Assembly (NCBI RefSeq): GCF_017355965.1
Contig: NZ_JAFIQW010000001.1
Coordinates: 248,001 to 312,000, forward strand
DNA from: Desertivibrio insolitus
Lineage (GTDB): Bacteria > Actinomycetota > Actinomycetes > Actinomycetales > Microbacteriaceae
Length of the DNA: 64,000 nucleotides
Reading direction: 5' to 3'
Part shown: positions 19,848 through 27,908 of the stretch, in pieces
How the letters are laid out: each line of letters begins with the position of its first letter
Position numbering within the stretch: the first letter of the stretch is position 1
The notes under the pieces: model-generated
Databases searched by the model: none
What the model was told of the DNA's origin: nothing
The model's input: the letters and a program-made list of their open reading frames with translations, nothing else
Translations under genes and position numbers: made by a program

Positions 19848-20020
19848 TCACGAGCCTGAGAGCTTCGCCGCGCGATCGCACGGCTTTCTCCTTCGGCGGA
19901 CCGCCATGGGGCGATCACTTTCCAGAGCGGCCTGGTCGACGCGGTACGCGTACCTGAGAGATTGGCGGGGAGGCTTGCTCCTTCGGTGCCCCACCTGGAT
20001 CGTGGAGCTCTCCCGCGTGA
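19848..20020 (-). promoter_or_regulatory. Tandem glycine riboswitch
   Basis: Read on the reverse strand, two glycine aptamers follow each other. The first runs from CGGGAGAGCTCC (about 20015) through CACCGAAGGAGCAA to CAATCTCTCAGGTA. The second runs from CGCTCTGGAAAG through GCCGAAGGAGAAAGCC to AGCTCTCAGGCTC (19851). The CCGAAGG and CTCTCAGG blocks are the hallmark. It normally switches gcv expression on when glycine is abundant. The short space to the GTG at 19805 and the lack of a classic terminator suggest control of translation initiation. Confidence 0.93.
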
Positions 20021-20049
20021 CGTGGGGCCCGATGTTCGTTTGTGCGGTC

Positions 20050-20055
20050 AGCCTA
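20050..20055 (-). promoter_or_regulatory. -10 box of the gcv operon
   Basis: TAGGCT on the reverse strand, about 35 bases upstream of the first aptamer. The -35 is weak. Confidence 0.6.
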
Positions 20056-20120
20056 GCGGAGCCGGTGCCGCTCGGACATCCGGCCGCGGACATCAGGCCC
20101 GGGACATCAGGCCCGGGACG

Positions 20121-20783
20121 TCACTCCGTGCGGCGTCGACGCGTGAGGTAGAGCACGACCGCGACGGCGATGGCGAGGAGCACGAGCCCGCCGATCACGA
20201 CCGGCAGCACCGGGAACTCGGATGCCTCGGTCGTCGGCAGCGCCTCGCCCGCCTCCTCGGTCGGGGTGGCGCTCGCCTCGGACCCCGCCTCGGGGCTGGG
20301 GCTCGGGCTCGCGGTCACCTGCCCAGCGCCGGCCTCGACGCGGTACTCGTCGCCGCAGGCGCGAGCGGTGTCGGAGCCGGCGTACTGGGTGGCGCCCTCC
20401 GCGGGCGCGTAGGTGAAGGGGACGGTTCCGGAGATGGGGTGGCCGTCGCTCGAGACGACCTGCCAGCGGATCTCGTACGCGCCGCCCGCGCCGAGCGCGG
20501 TCTCGACGGTCGCGGTCGCGCCCTCGACGACGGTGCAGCCGGAGTCGTAGAACAGCCCGTCGGGACCGACGACCTGCACGAGGTTCGCCCCGCCGCCGAG
20601 CAGCTCCGCGCTGTAGTCGAGCGTGACCGAGGGGAGGTCCGCGACGCTCGCGCCCGCCTCCGGAGTGCTGCCGGTCAGCTCGTCGTGCGCCTGCGCGGGA
20701 GCGGCCGTGCCGAGCACGAGGGCGGCGGGCACGAGGGCGGCGAGCACGAGGGCGGACAGGCGGGCATGTCGAGCGGATGTCAC
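20121..20783 (-). CDS. CopC-domain copper-binding protein with C-terminal membrane anchor
   Basis: Exported protein of 220 residues. The signal peptide should be cut after APAQA, leaving His as the first mature residue (HDELTGSTPEAG). In CopC proteins that His, with a later one such as the His in SSDGHPISGTVPF, binds Cu(II). Two Cys (SGCTVVEG, RACGDEY) may pair. A Ser/Pro/Glu-rich stalk precedes one transmembrane helix and RRRRTE, so the domain is displayed on the outer face of the membrane. The GTG at 20783 lacks a ribosome site; CAGACT ends 6 bases upstream. It could bind or deliver copper; no CopD or YcnI gene is next to it. Confidence 0.85.
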   Translation of the reverse strand: MTSARHARLSALVLAALVPAALVLGTAAPAQAHDELTGSTPEAGASVADLPSVTLDYSAELLGGGANLVQVVGPDGLFYDSGCTVVEGATATVETALGAGGAYEIRWQVVSSDGHPISGTVPFTYAPAEGATQYAGSDTARACGDEYRVEAGAGQVTASPSPSPEAGSEASATPTEEAGEALPTTEASEFPVLPVVIGGLVLLAIAVAVVLYLTRRRRTE

Positions 20784-20874
20784 GGGCGCAGTCTGCCACG
20801 CCGACCTTGATGACGCTCCGCCCGGTCGAGGGCGCCTGGTCGGCGGCGGCCTGGTCAGCGGCGGCGCGGAGGGC

Positions 20875-20880
20875 TAGCGT
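20875..20880 (+). promoter_or_regulatory. -10 box of the lipoprotein gene at 20909
   Basis: TAGCGT, 28 bases before the ATG, which has its own GGGAG ribosome site. Confidence 0.5.
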
Positions 20881-20908
20881 TCCAAGCAGAACTCACGAGG
20901 GAGTCGCC

Positions 20909-21538
20909 ATGATCGCCCGAATCATGCCCGTCGCCGTGATCGCGGTCGCGGCGCTGACCCTGACGGGGTGCTCGCTCCCCCGTGTCGACGTCGAGGCGTG
21001 GGAGGCAGCCCAGGCGCCGGTCGACCAGGAGGCCCCGCCCGAGTCGGAGGCCCCGCTCGAGCAGCCGCCGGTCGAGGAGGAGCTCGTCGAGAACGTGCCG
21101 ATCGAGCTCGGCGCTCCCGCCGAGTTCTACGGCTCGGGCGGCGCGCTGCTCGCCCGCTTCTCGCTGACCGAGATCGTCGTCGATCCGGTCTGCACCGCCG
21201 CCGACGCGGGGCTCCCGGCGAACGGCCACTTCGTCGCCCTGCGCGTCGACGTCGAGACGTTCCCGGAGCTCGGCAGCGACGACGTGCCGCTGATCAGCTT
21301 CGACCCCTTCTTCTGGCAGGCGTACGACGACGCCGGCGAGCCCGCGCTCGAGGTGATCGGGCACGGGGCGCTCTGCATGGACGAGTCAGAGCTGCTGCCG
21401 CTCGCGATCGGGCCGTCCGAGCGCCTCACCGGGCTCGTCGTGCTCGACGTCGCGGCCGAGAGCGGGTCGGTCGTCTACAACCCGTTCTCCTCCGGCGGCG
21501 GCTGGGAGTGGCTCTACGGGGCCTCGGCCCCCGCCTGA
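20909..21538 (+). CDS. Putative lipoprotein, unknown function
   Basis: 209-residue protein with a lipoprotein signal ending LTGC (Cys21), then a Pro/Glu-rich linker of about 40 residues. A beta-rich domain of the kind seen in DUF4352-like surface proteins follows (ARFSLTEIVVDPVC, then ERLTGLVVLDVAAESGSVVYNPF). Two Cys in the domain may form a disulfide. The ATG at 20909 is preceded by GAGGGAG. Its last 25 bases overlap the end of the convergent ROK gene. No partner is evident. Confidence 0.75.
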   Translation: MIARIMPVAVIAVAALTLTGCSLPRVDVEAWEAAQAPVDQEAPPESEAPLEQPPVEEELVENVPIELGAPAEFYGSGGALLARFSLTEIVVDPVCTAADAGLPANGHFVALRVDVETFPELGSDDVPLISFDPFFWQAYDDAGEPALEVIGHGALCMDESELLPLAIGPSERLTGLVVLDVAAESGSVVYNPFSSGGGWEWLYGASAPA

Positions 21539-22746
21539 ACCGGTTCGGCCGGTGAGAACGACAGTGGATCCTCACGCACGAGGTCGAGCGCGCGGGTGAC
21601 CGCGCCGAGACCGACGACGCTGTCGCCGAGCGTCGACGCGACGAGGTCGGGCGCCGACGGACGGGAGAAGCGCTCGAGGTAGGGCCGCGCCCGCTCGAGC
21701 AGGAGTCCCACCGACGGGGCGACGGCGCCCGCGACGATCATCCGGTCGACGTCGAGGATGCCCGCGAGGATCGCCGCGATGCGGGCGAGCCGCTCCGCGA
21801 GGCGCTCGACGATCGCGAGGGCGGCCGCGTCACCGGCATCCGCCGCGGCGAAGACCGCGGGTGCCTGCAGCTCGTCGAGGGGCAGTCGGGCGAGCACGGA
21901 GCCTGCCGGCAGCTCCCCCGCCTCCCGCGCCTCGCGCACCCACTTGCGGGCGAGCAGCCCGAGACCGTCGGCGCTGCCGACGTCGCTCACCAGCTCGAGC
22001 ACGTGCATCTCGCCCGTGGCGCCGCGCGATCCCCGCACGAGCCTGTCGTTCACGACGAAGCCTGCGCCGAAACGCTCGCCGCTCAGCAGTGTCGCGAAGG
22101 AGGGCACGTTCCGCCCCTCCCCGAGCGCCCGCTCGGCGAGCGCGGCGAGGTTCGCGTCGTTCTCGACGACCACCTGCCAGCCGCGCGCGGCGAACTCCTG
22201 CGCGTACCCGGGGTTCATCGACGCCCACCAGCCGCCCCGCCCGTACGGCGACGCGCCCTCGGCATCCGTCGGCGCGGGCACCGCCACGACGCAGCTGAGC
22301 ACGTCGGCGTCGACAGCGCCGGCCGCGTCGAGGGCGTCGTCGACGACGGATGCCACGAACGCGCGCCGCTCGTCGGGCGTCACCGCGTCGGGGTCGAGCC
22401 GACGCGTCACGCGCTCGACGACCGCGCCCCGCAGGTCGGCCACGATCGTCGTCACGTGGTGCGGGGCGGCGTCGACGCCGACCAGCAGGCCCGCGCGGTC
22501 GCGGAGGGTGTAGCGGCGGGCGGGGCGGCCGAGGCGGTAGTCGTCGCCGCGGGTGTCGGCGAGCTCCTCGAGCCAGCCTCGCTCGACGAGCTCGTCGCAG
22601 AGGCCGATGACGGTCGCGCGGCTGAGGCCCGTGCTGGCCATCGCGTCGCTCGCGGTGAAGACGTCCGACCCGAGGGCGTGCCGGAGCAGGGCGCTCGCGT
22701 TGAGCCGCCGCAGCGACGGCGGCGTCGATCCGATCGGCTTGCTCAT
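21514..22746 (-). CDS. ROK-family transcriptional regulator
   Basis: 410-residue protein with an N-terminal winged-helix DNA-binding part (about 10-75, TASDAMASTGLSRATVIGLCDELVERG) and a C-terminal ROK sugar-kinase-like domain (LVGVDAAPHHVTT, then NPGY, VENDANLAALAE). The kinase-type DxGxT phosphate motif reads DAAPHHVT and the Cys-rich zinc motif is absent, so it is probably a pure sugar sensor. It is divergent from the sugar ABC operon, with overlapping -10 boxes, and is its likely repressor. GAGGAGG precedes the ATG. Confidence 0.9.
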   Translation of the reverse strand: MSKPIGSTPPSLRRLNASALLRHALGSDVFTASDAMASTGLSRATVIGLCDELVERGWLEELADTRGDDYRLGRPARRYTLRDRAGLLVGVDAAPHHVTTIVADLRGAVVERVTRRLDPDAVTPDERRAFVASVVDDALDAAGAVDADVLSCVVAVPAPTDAEGASPYGRGGWWASMNPGYAQEFAARGWQVVVENDANLAALAERALGEGRNVPSFATLLSGERFGAGFVVNDRLVRGSRGATGEMHVLELVSDVGSADGLGLLARKWVREAREAGELPAGSVLARLPLDELQAPAVFAAADAGDAAALAIVERLAERLARIAAILAGILDVDRMIVAGAVAPSVGLLLERARPYLERFSRPSAPDLVASTLGDSVVGLGAVTRALDLVREDPLSFSPAEPVQAGAEAP

Positions 22747-22778
22747 CCCGAGCCCTCCTCGACTTGCTTCAGGGTCTA

Positions 22779-22788
22779 AATATAGGTT
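22779..22788. promoter_or_regulatory. Overlapping divergent -10 boxes, ROK regulator versus sugar ABC operon
   Basis: TATATT on the reverse strand (22784-22779) serves the ROK gene. TATAGG/TAGGTT on the forward strand (22781-22788) serves the binding-protein gene. They share bases, so polymerase can use only one direction at a time. The surrounding 22774-22790 is unusually AT-rich and is the probable operator region. Confidence 0.55.
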
Positions 22789-22837
22789 AGGAATGAACTC
22801 GCCAGCCCCGCTTCAACGACGAAACGACGGAGACGCC

Positions 22838-24115
22838 GTGCCCACACCACCTGTCCTCGGTCGGCCTTTCAGCCGACGCGCCATGCTCGGCGGCCTCGGT
22901 GCCGCCGGGGCGACGGCCCTCCTCGCCGGCTGCAGTTCGCCGGGCGCGGGCCGCACCGACATCACGTTCTACATGACGAAGACCGAGGTGCTCGAACACT
23001 TCGGCGAGCTGATCGCCGAGTTCAACTCCTCCCAGTCGAACGTGCGGGTCATCCTCGACTCGACCTCGAACATCGCGGCGAACTTCGTGCGCGGCAATCC
23101 GCCGGACATCGCCTGCTTCACCTACAACCTCGAGATGGCCCGGTTCATGGAGCGCGGCGCCCTGAGCGACCTCTCCGACGTGCGCATCGCGTCAGAGATC
23201 CGGCCGGAGGTGCAGGAGCTCGTCGACCAGTACGCCACCTACCCCGGGCGCACGAGCGTGATCCCGTGGTCGGTCACCGCGGCATCCGTCATCTACAACC
23301 AGCAGATCTTCGAGGAGCAGGGCCTCGCGGTCCCGCAGACGTGGAGCGAGTTCACCGAGGTGTGCGAGGCGCTGACCGCGGCCGGCATCACCCCGATCTA
23401 CGGCACGTACCGCGACCCCTGGACCCTCGCGCAGGGGCACTTCGACTACACGACCGGCGGCAGCCTCGACGTCGCCGCGTTCTTCGACGCGATGCACGAG
23501 GAGGGCACGCAGGTCGGCATCGACTCGTCGGTGTCGTTCCAGCAGGACTTCCGCGAGCCGATGGAGCGCATGGTCCAGCTGAACGAGTGGTCGAACCAGA
23601 ACGCGGCGAGCCGCGGCTACGGCGAGGGCAACTTCGCGATGGGCGAGGGCGAGGCCGCGATGTACATGCAGGGCCCGTGGGCGCTGACGGAGATCGAGAA
23701 GACGGCTCCGGATGCCCCGCTCGGCAACTTCCCGCTGCCGATGACCGAAGACCCGAACGACACCAGGGTGCGCGTGAACCTCGACCTCGCGCTGTGGATC
23801 CCCGAGGCCTCCCCCAACAAGGAGGCGGCGCGGGAGTTCCTGGACTTCCTCACGCAGCCGGAGGTGCAGGACACCTACAACCAGCAGTTTCTCGCCTTCG
23901 GCACCCGCCGCGACGCCCCGCCGCAGCAGGACGACCGCATCGCCGAACTGCAGACGTACTACGACGAGGGCCGCTTCTACCAGGGCGCCTCGAAGGCGAT
24001 CCCGCTGACCATCCCCGCCGAGGGCTACATCCAGGCGATGATGACCGGCTCCAGCGTGGAGGGCACCCTCCGCACGATGGACAACGACTGGCGCCGGCTG
24101 GCGCTGCGCAGCTGA
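22838..24115 (+). CDS. Sugar-binding lipoprotein of ABC transporter (SBP family 1), likely Tat-exported
   Basis: 425-residue receptor. I prefer the GTG at 22838, with GGAG 6 bases upstream, over the ATG at 22793. The ATG lies almost at the predicted transcription start and would add a polar extension. The signal has twin arginines (FSRRAMLGG) and a lipobox LAGC (Cys32). The fold is MalE-like: FYMTKTEVLEHFGELIAEFN, then GEAAMYMQGPWALTEIEK near 290 and PNKEAAREFLDFL. It leads an operon ending in an alpha-glucosidase, so an alpha-glucoside is the likely ligand. Confidence 0.92.
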   Translation: MPTPPVLGRPFSRRAMLGGLGAAGATALLAGCSSPGAGRTDITFYMTKTEVLEHFGELIAEFNSSQSNVRVILDSTSNIAANFVRGNPPDIACFTYNLEMARFMERGALSDLSDVRIASEIRPEVQELVDQYATYPGRTSVIPWSVTAASVIYNQQIFEEQGLAVPQTWSEFTEVCEALTAAGITPIYGTYRDPWTLAQGHFDYTTGGSLDVAAFFDAMHEEGTQVGIDSSVSFQQDFREPMERMVQLNEWSNQNAASRGYGEGNFAMGEGEAAMYMQGPWALTEIEKTAPDAPLGNFPLPMTEDPNDTRVRVNLDLALWIPEASPNKEAAREFLDFLTQPEVQDTYNQQFLAFGTRRDAPPQQDDRIAELQTYYDEGRFYQGASKAIPLTIPAEGYIQAMMTGSSVEGTLRTMDNDWRRLALRS

Positions 24116-24141
24116 CCCGAGGATTCGAAGGAGAAACCCCG

Positions 24142-25095
24142 ATGGCTTCCACCGCCCCCGCGCCGAGCGTCGCACGCCCGGTGCCCAAGGCCGGCGCGAC
24201 CGCCGCCCGGCAGGGCACGAAGACCCGCCGCAGACGGCGCCGCGTCGACCCCGTCTTCTACGCGTTCCTGCTGCCGGCGCTCGCGCTCTTCACCGTCGCG
24301 ATCACGGTGCCCGCGATCACCGGGATCTTCTACAGCTTCACGAACTCGATCGGGTTCGGGGAGTTCGAGTTCATCGGCTTCCTGAACTACGTCGTGCTGT
24401 TCTCCGACCCCGCGGTGCTCAGCTCCTACGGGTTCACGATGGGCTTCGCGCTCGTCACCGTCGTGCTGGTCAACCTGATCGCGTTCTTCCTCGCCCTGGG
24501 GCTGACCTCGCGCATCCGGTTCCGGAACACGCTGCGAGCGGCGTTCGTGATCCCGATGGTCATCTCGGGCATCATCATCGCCTACGTCTTCCAATACCTG
24601 TTCTCGAACTCGCTCCCCGCGCTCGGGCAGTCGATCGGCAACCCGCTGCTGTCGCAGAGCATCCTCGCGAACGCCGATCTCGCCTGGCTCGGCATCGTCA
24701 TCGTCACCACCTGGCAGGCGGTGCCGAGCGCGCTGCTGATCTACATCGCAGGCCTGCTGTCGATCCCCGGCGAGGTCTACGAGGCCGGCCAGATCGACGG
24801 CGCGACGGGCTGGCAGCGGCTGCGCTCGATCACCCTGCCGCTCGTGGCCGGGTACGTCGTGATCAACATGATCATCGGGTTCAAGAACTTCATCAACTCG
24901 TACGACATCATCGTGGGCCTCACGAACGGCGGTCCCGGCACCGCCACCCGAAGCGTCGCGATGACGATCTTCACGGGCTTCACGGGCGGCGACTACGCCT
25001 ACCAGATGGCCAACGCGGCCATCTTCTTCCTCATCGCGATCGCCATCGCGGTGCTCCAGCTGCGCGTCACCCGCGGAAAGGCGGCGATCCGATGA
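24142..25095 (+). CDS. Sugar ABC transporter permease, MalF type
   Basis: 317-residue membrane permease with a basic N-terminus (TRRRRRRVDPVFYAF), six predicted helices, and the EAA loop YEAGQIDGATGWQRLRSITLPLV typical of carbohydrate ABC importers. AAGGAG precedes the ATG at 24142. It overlaps the next permease by four bases (ATGA). No ATPase gene is in the operon; in actinobacteria a shared MsiK-like ATPase encoded elsewhere usually serves such systems. Confidence 0.94.
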   Translation: MASTAPAPSVARPVPKAGATAARQGTKTRRRRRRVDPVFYAFLLPALALFTVAITVPAITGIFYSFTNSIGFGEFEFIGFLNYVVLFSDPAVLSSYGFTMGFALVTVVLVNLIAFFLALGLTSRIRFRNTLRAAFVIPMVISGIIIAYVFQYLFSNSLPALGQSIGNPLLSQSILANADLAWLGIVIVTTWQAVPSALLIYIAGLLSIPGEVYEAGQIDGATGWQRLRSITLPLVAGYVVINMIIGFKNFINSYDIIVGLTNGGPGTATRSVAMTIFTGFTGGDYAYQMANAAIFFLIAIAIAVLQLRVTRGKAAIR

Positions 25096-25997
25096 GCACT
25101 CCCACGATCGAAACGATCGCCGAGCCGACCGTCCAGCAGCGCCGGGTGCCCCGGCAGCGCGGCCGCGGCAGGGTCGGCCAGGAGCGCACGAACGTTCCGG
25201 CGACCGTGCTGCTGATCCTCGCCGCCGTCACCGTCGTCGTGCCGCTCTACGTGACGGTCATGATGTCGCTGAAGACGGATGCCCAGGCCGTCGACGGCAA
25301 CGCCTTCAGCCTGCCCCTGCCGATCGACTTCTCGACCTTCGCCCGCGCGTGGCAGCTCACCGACTTCCCGCGCGCGTTCGGGGTGAGCGTTTTCGTCAGC
25401 GCCGTCACGGTGGCCGGCACGATCATCCTGAGCGCCCTCGCCTCCTACGCGATCGTGCGCAACTGGGACCGCCGGCTCTTCCGCTGGTCGTTCTTCTACC
25501 TGCTCGCCGCGATGTTCCTGCCGTTCCCGGTGGTCGCGCTCGCGCAGATCAAGATGACCGGCCTCGTCGGCCTCGACAACCCGGTGGGCGTCGCGTTCCT
25601 GCACATCATGTTCCAGATGTCGTTCAGCATCCTGCTGTTCACCGCGTTCCTCCGCTCCATCCCGGAGGAGCTCGAGGAGAGCGCCCGCATCGACGGCGCG
25701 ACGACGACGCAGGTCTTCTGGCGGCTGATCTTCCCGCTGCTCGCCCCGATGAGCGCGACGGTCGGCATCTTCGCCTTCCTCGCCTCGTGGAACGACTTCA
25801 TGATGCCGTCGCTCATCACCGCGGACCCCGCCCTGCAGACCCTCCCGGTCGTGCAGAGCCTCTTCCAGGACCAGTTCACCGCCAACTACAACGTCGCGTT
25901 CGCGTCGTACCTCATGGCGATGGCCCCGGCGATCCTCGTCTACCTCTTCACCCAGCGCTGGGTGCTCTCCGGGGTGACGCAGGGCGCCATCAAGTGA
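25092..25997 (+). CDS. Sugar ABC transporter permease, MalG type
   Basis: 301-residue permease partner of the preceding protein. It has the EAA loop LEESARIDGATTTQVFWRLIFPLLAP and the C-terminus VTQGAIK, typical of MalG-type subunits. The ATG at 25092 overlaps the MalF-type stop, giving coupled translation. The two should form a heterodimeric channel. Confidence 0.95.
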   Translation: MSTPTIETIAEPTVQQRRVPRQRGRGRVGQERTNVPATVLLILAAVTVVVPLYVTVMMSLKTDAQAVDGNAFSLPLPIDFSTFARAWQLTDFPRAFGVSVFVSAVTVAGTIILSALASYAIVRNWDRRLFRWSFFYLLAAMFLPFPVVALAQIKMTGLVGLDNPVGVAFLHIMFQMSFSILLFTAFLRSIPEELEESARIDGATTTQVFWRLIFPLLAPMSATVGIFAFLASWNDFMMPSLITADPALQTLPVVQSLFQDQFTANYNVAFASYLMAMAPAILVYLFTQRWVLSGVTQGAIK

Positions 25998-26043
25998 CCA
26001 CCGACCCCTGCACGACCCACGACAGAAGGACGACCCTGCCCGC

Positions 26044-27714
26044 ATGACCGACCTGCTCGAGTCCCCCACCCACGCCCTGCTGGCCGCCGACCCCGACTGG
26101 TGGCGCCAGGCCGCCGTGTACCAGATCTATCCGCGCAGCTTCGCCGACAGCGACGGCGACGGCATCGGCGACCTCCGCGGCATCACCGAGAAGGTGCCCT
26201 ACCTCTCCTCGCTCGGCATCGACGCGGTCTGGCTGAGCCCGTTCTACCCGTCCGCGCTCGCGGACGGCGGCTACGACGTCGACGACTACCGCGACGTCGA
26301 CCCCAAGCTCGGCACGCTCGCCGACTTCGACGAGATGGTCGAGGCACTGCACGGCGCCGGCATCCGCCTCATCGTCGACATCGTGCCGAACCACACGTCC
26401 GACCGGCACGAGTGGTTCCGCGAGGCGCTCGCCTCGCCCAAGGGGTCGCCCGCCCGCGCCCGCTACATCTTCCGCGACGGCAAGGGCGAGAACGGCGAGC
26501 TTCCGCCGTCGGACTGGGTGTCGACGTTCGGCGGCCCGGCCTGGGAGCCGGTCGGCGACGGTCAGTGGTACATGCACTACTTCGCCAAGGAGCAGCCCGA
26601 CCTCGACTGGACGAACCAGGAGGTGCGCGACGACTTCCTGAAGACGCTGCGCTTCTGGTCCGACCGCGGTGCTGACGGGTTCCGCGTCGACGTCGCCCAC
26701 GGCTGCGCCAAGGACCTGCCGGAGGAGCTGCCGAGCCAGGCCGAGCTCGACGCCCTCGAGCGCACGAGCGGCACGCACCCGCTGTGGGACCGCGACGAGG
26801 TGCACGAGATCTACGCCGAGTGGCGGAATGTGTTCAACGAGTACGACCCGCCGCGCGTCGGCGTCGCCGAGGCGTGGGTCGACCCGGAGCGGCGCTCCCG
26901 CTACGCGAGCGCCGAGGGCCTCGGTCAGGCGTTCAACTTCGACCTGCTCGAGGCCGACTTCGAGCCGCAGCAGTTCCGCGAGATCATCGCGTTCAACCTC
27001 GCCGAGGCCGCGGGCGCCGGGTCGTCGACGACGTGGGTGTTCAGCAACCACGACGTCGTGCGGCACGCGACGCGGTACGCGCTGCCGCCCCGCGGCGAGG
27101 ACACGAAGAAGGCCGGAAACGCGTGGCTGCTCTCGGGCGGCACCGACCCGGTCGCCGACGTCGAGGGCGGCCTCCGCCGCGCGCGGGCCGCGACCCTGGT
27201 GATGCTCGCGCTGCCCGGATCGGCGTACGTCTACCAGGGCGAGGAGCTCGGTCTGCCCGAGGTCGCCGACATCCCCGACGAGGCCCGTCAGGATCCGACC
27301 TTCTTCCGCAGCCCCGGCGTCGACAAGGGACGCGACGGATGCCGGGTGCCGATGCCCTGGACGACGAGCGGCGACTCCTACGGCTTCGGCCCGGCGGGCG
27401 CGCACCTCCCCCAGCCCGCCGTCTACGGAGAGCTGTCGGTCGAGGCGCAGGAGGGCGTCGCGGGGTCGACGCTCGAGTTCTACCGCACCGCCCTGCGGCT
27501 GCGGCACGAGCTGCAGACCGACGAGACGCTCGACTGGATCGAGTCCGACCCGCACGTGCTGCACTTCCGCCGTCCCGGCGGCTGGCACGTCGTGACGAAC
27601 TTCGGCACGGAGCCGGTCGCCCTGCCCGCGGGCGAGCTGCTGCACTCCTCCGGTCCGGTCGAGGGCGGCGCGCTGCCCGGCGAGACGACGGTCTGGTTGC
27701 GCTCGGCTGAGTGA
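26044..27714 (+). CDS. GH13 alpha-glucosidase (oligo-1,6-glucosidase/maltase type)
   Basis: Cytoplasmic glycoside hydrolase of 556 residues with no signal peptide. The GH13 residues are clear: Asp216 in GFRVDVAH (nucleophile), Glu276 in VGVAEAW (acid/base) and Asp337 in FSNHDVVRH (transition-state stabiliser). VPNHTS and QIYPRSFADSDGDGIGDL also mark the alpha-glucosidase group. It lies 46 bases behind the permeases and before a terminator, so it would hydrolyse the imported sugar to glucose. Trehalose- or sucrose-active relatives share the motifs, so the exact sugar is open. Confidence 0.94.
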   Translation: MTDLLESPTHALLAADPDWWRQAAVYQIYPRSFADSDGDGIGDLRGITEKVPYLSSLGIDAVWLSPFYPSALADGGYDVDDYRDVDPKLGTLADFDEMVEALHGAGIRLIVDIVPNHTSDRHEWFREALASPKGSPARARYIFRDGKGENGELPPSDWVSTFGGPAWEPVGDGQWYMHYFAKEQPDLDWTNQEVRDDFLKTLRFWSDRGADGFRVDVAHGCAKDLPEELPSQAELDALERTSGTHPLWDRDEVHEIYAEWRNVFNEYDPPRVGVAEAWVDPERRSRYASAEGLGQAFNFDLLEADFEPQQFREIIAFNLAEAAGAGSSTTWVFSNHDVVRHATRYALPPRGEDTKKAGNAWLLSGGTDPVADVEGGLRRARAATLVMLALPGSAYVYQGEELGLPEVADIPDEARQDPTFFRSPGVDKGRDGCRVPMPWTTSGDSYGFGPAGAHLPQPAVYGELSVEAQEGVAGSTLEFYRTALRLRHELQTDETLDWIESDPHVLHFRRPGGWHVVTNFGTEPVALPAGELLHSSGPVEGGALPGETTVWLRSAE

Positions 27715-27724
27715 GGGACACGGC

Positions 27725-27756
27725 AGGCGGCGGATGCTCCGGGGCATCCGCCGCCT
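27725..27756 (+). terminator. Terminator of the sugar ABC operon
   Basis: Perfect 13-base stem (27725-27737 with 27744-27756) with a 6-base loop, 11 bases after the GH13 stop. The arms contain GGATGC/GCATCC. Confidence 0.85.
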
Positions 27757-27793
27757 CGTCGTTTTCACCCCCGCTTTGGGGCCAAGAGGCCTC

Positions 27794-27823
27794 GTGACCC
27801 GTCCGATGGTAGGTCGATACCGT
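27794..27823 (+). promoter_or_regulatory. Candidate promoter of the first PP2C gene
   Basis: GTGACC (27794-27799), 18-base spacer, TACCGT (27818-27823). The predicted leader is about 80 bases. Confidence 0.45.
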
Positions 27824-27908
27824 GGATTTCGCGGCCGCCACCCACGGCCGTACCCGCGCGGGGGCTCGACCCGGCCCACGCCGCGACCCGACCCGAAAGA
27901 GGCGTCGC

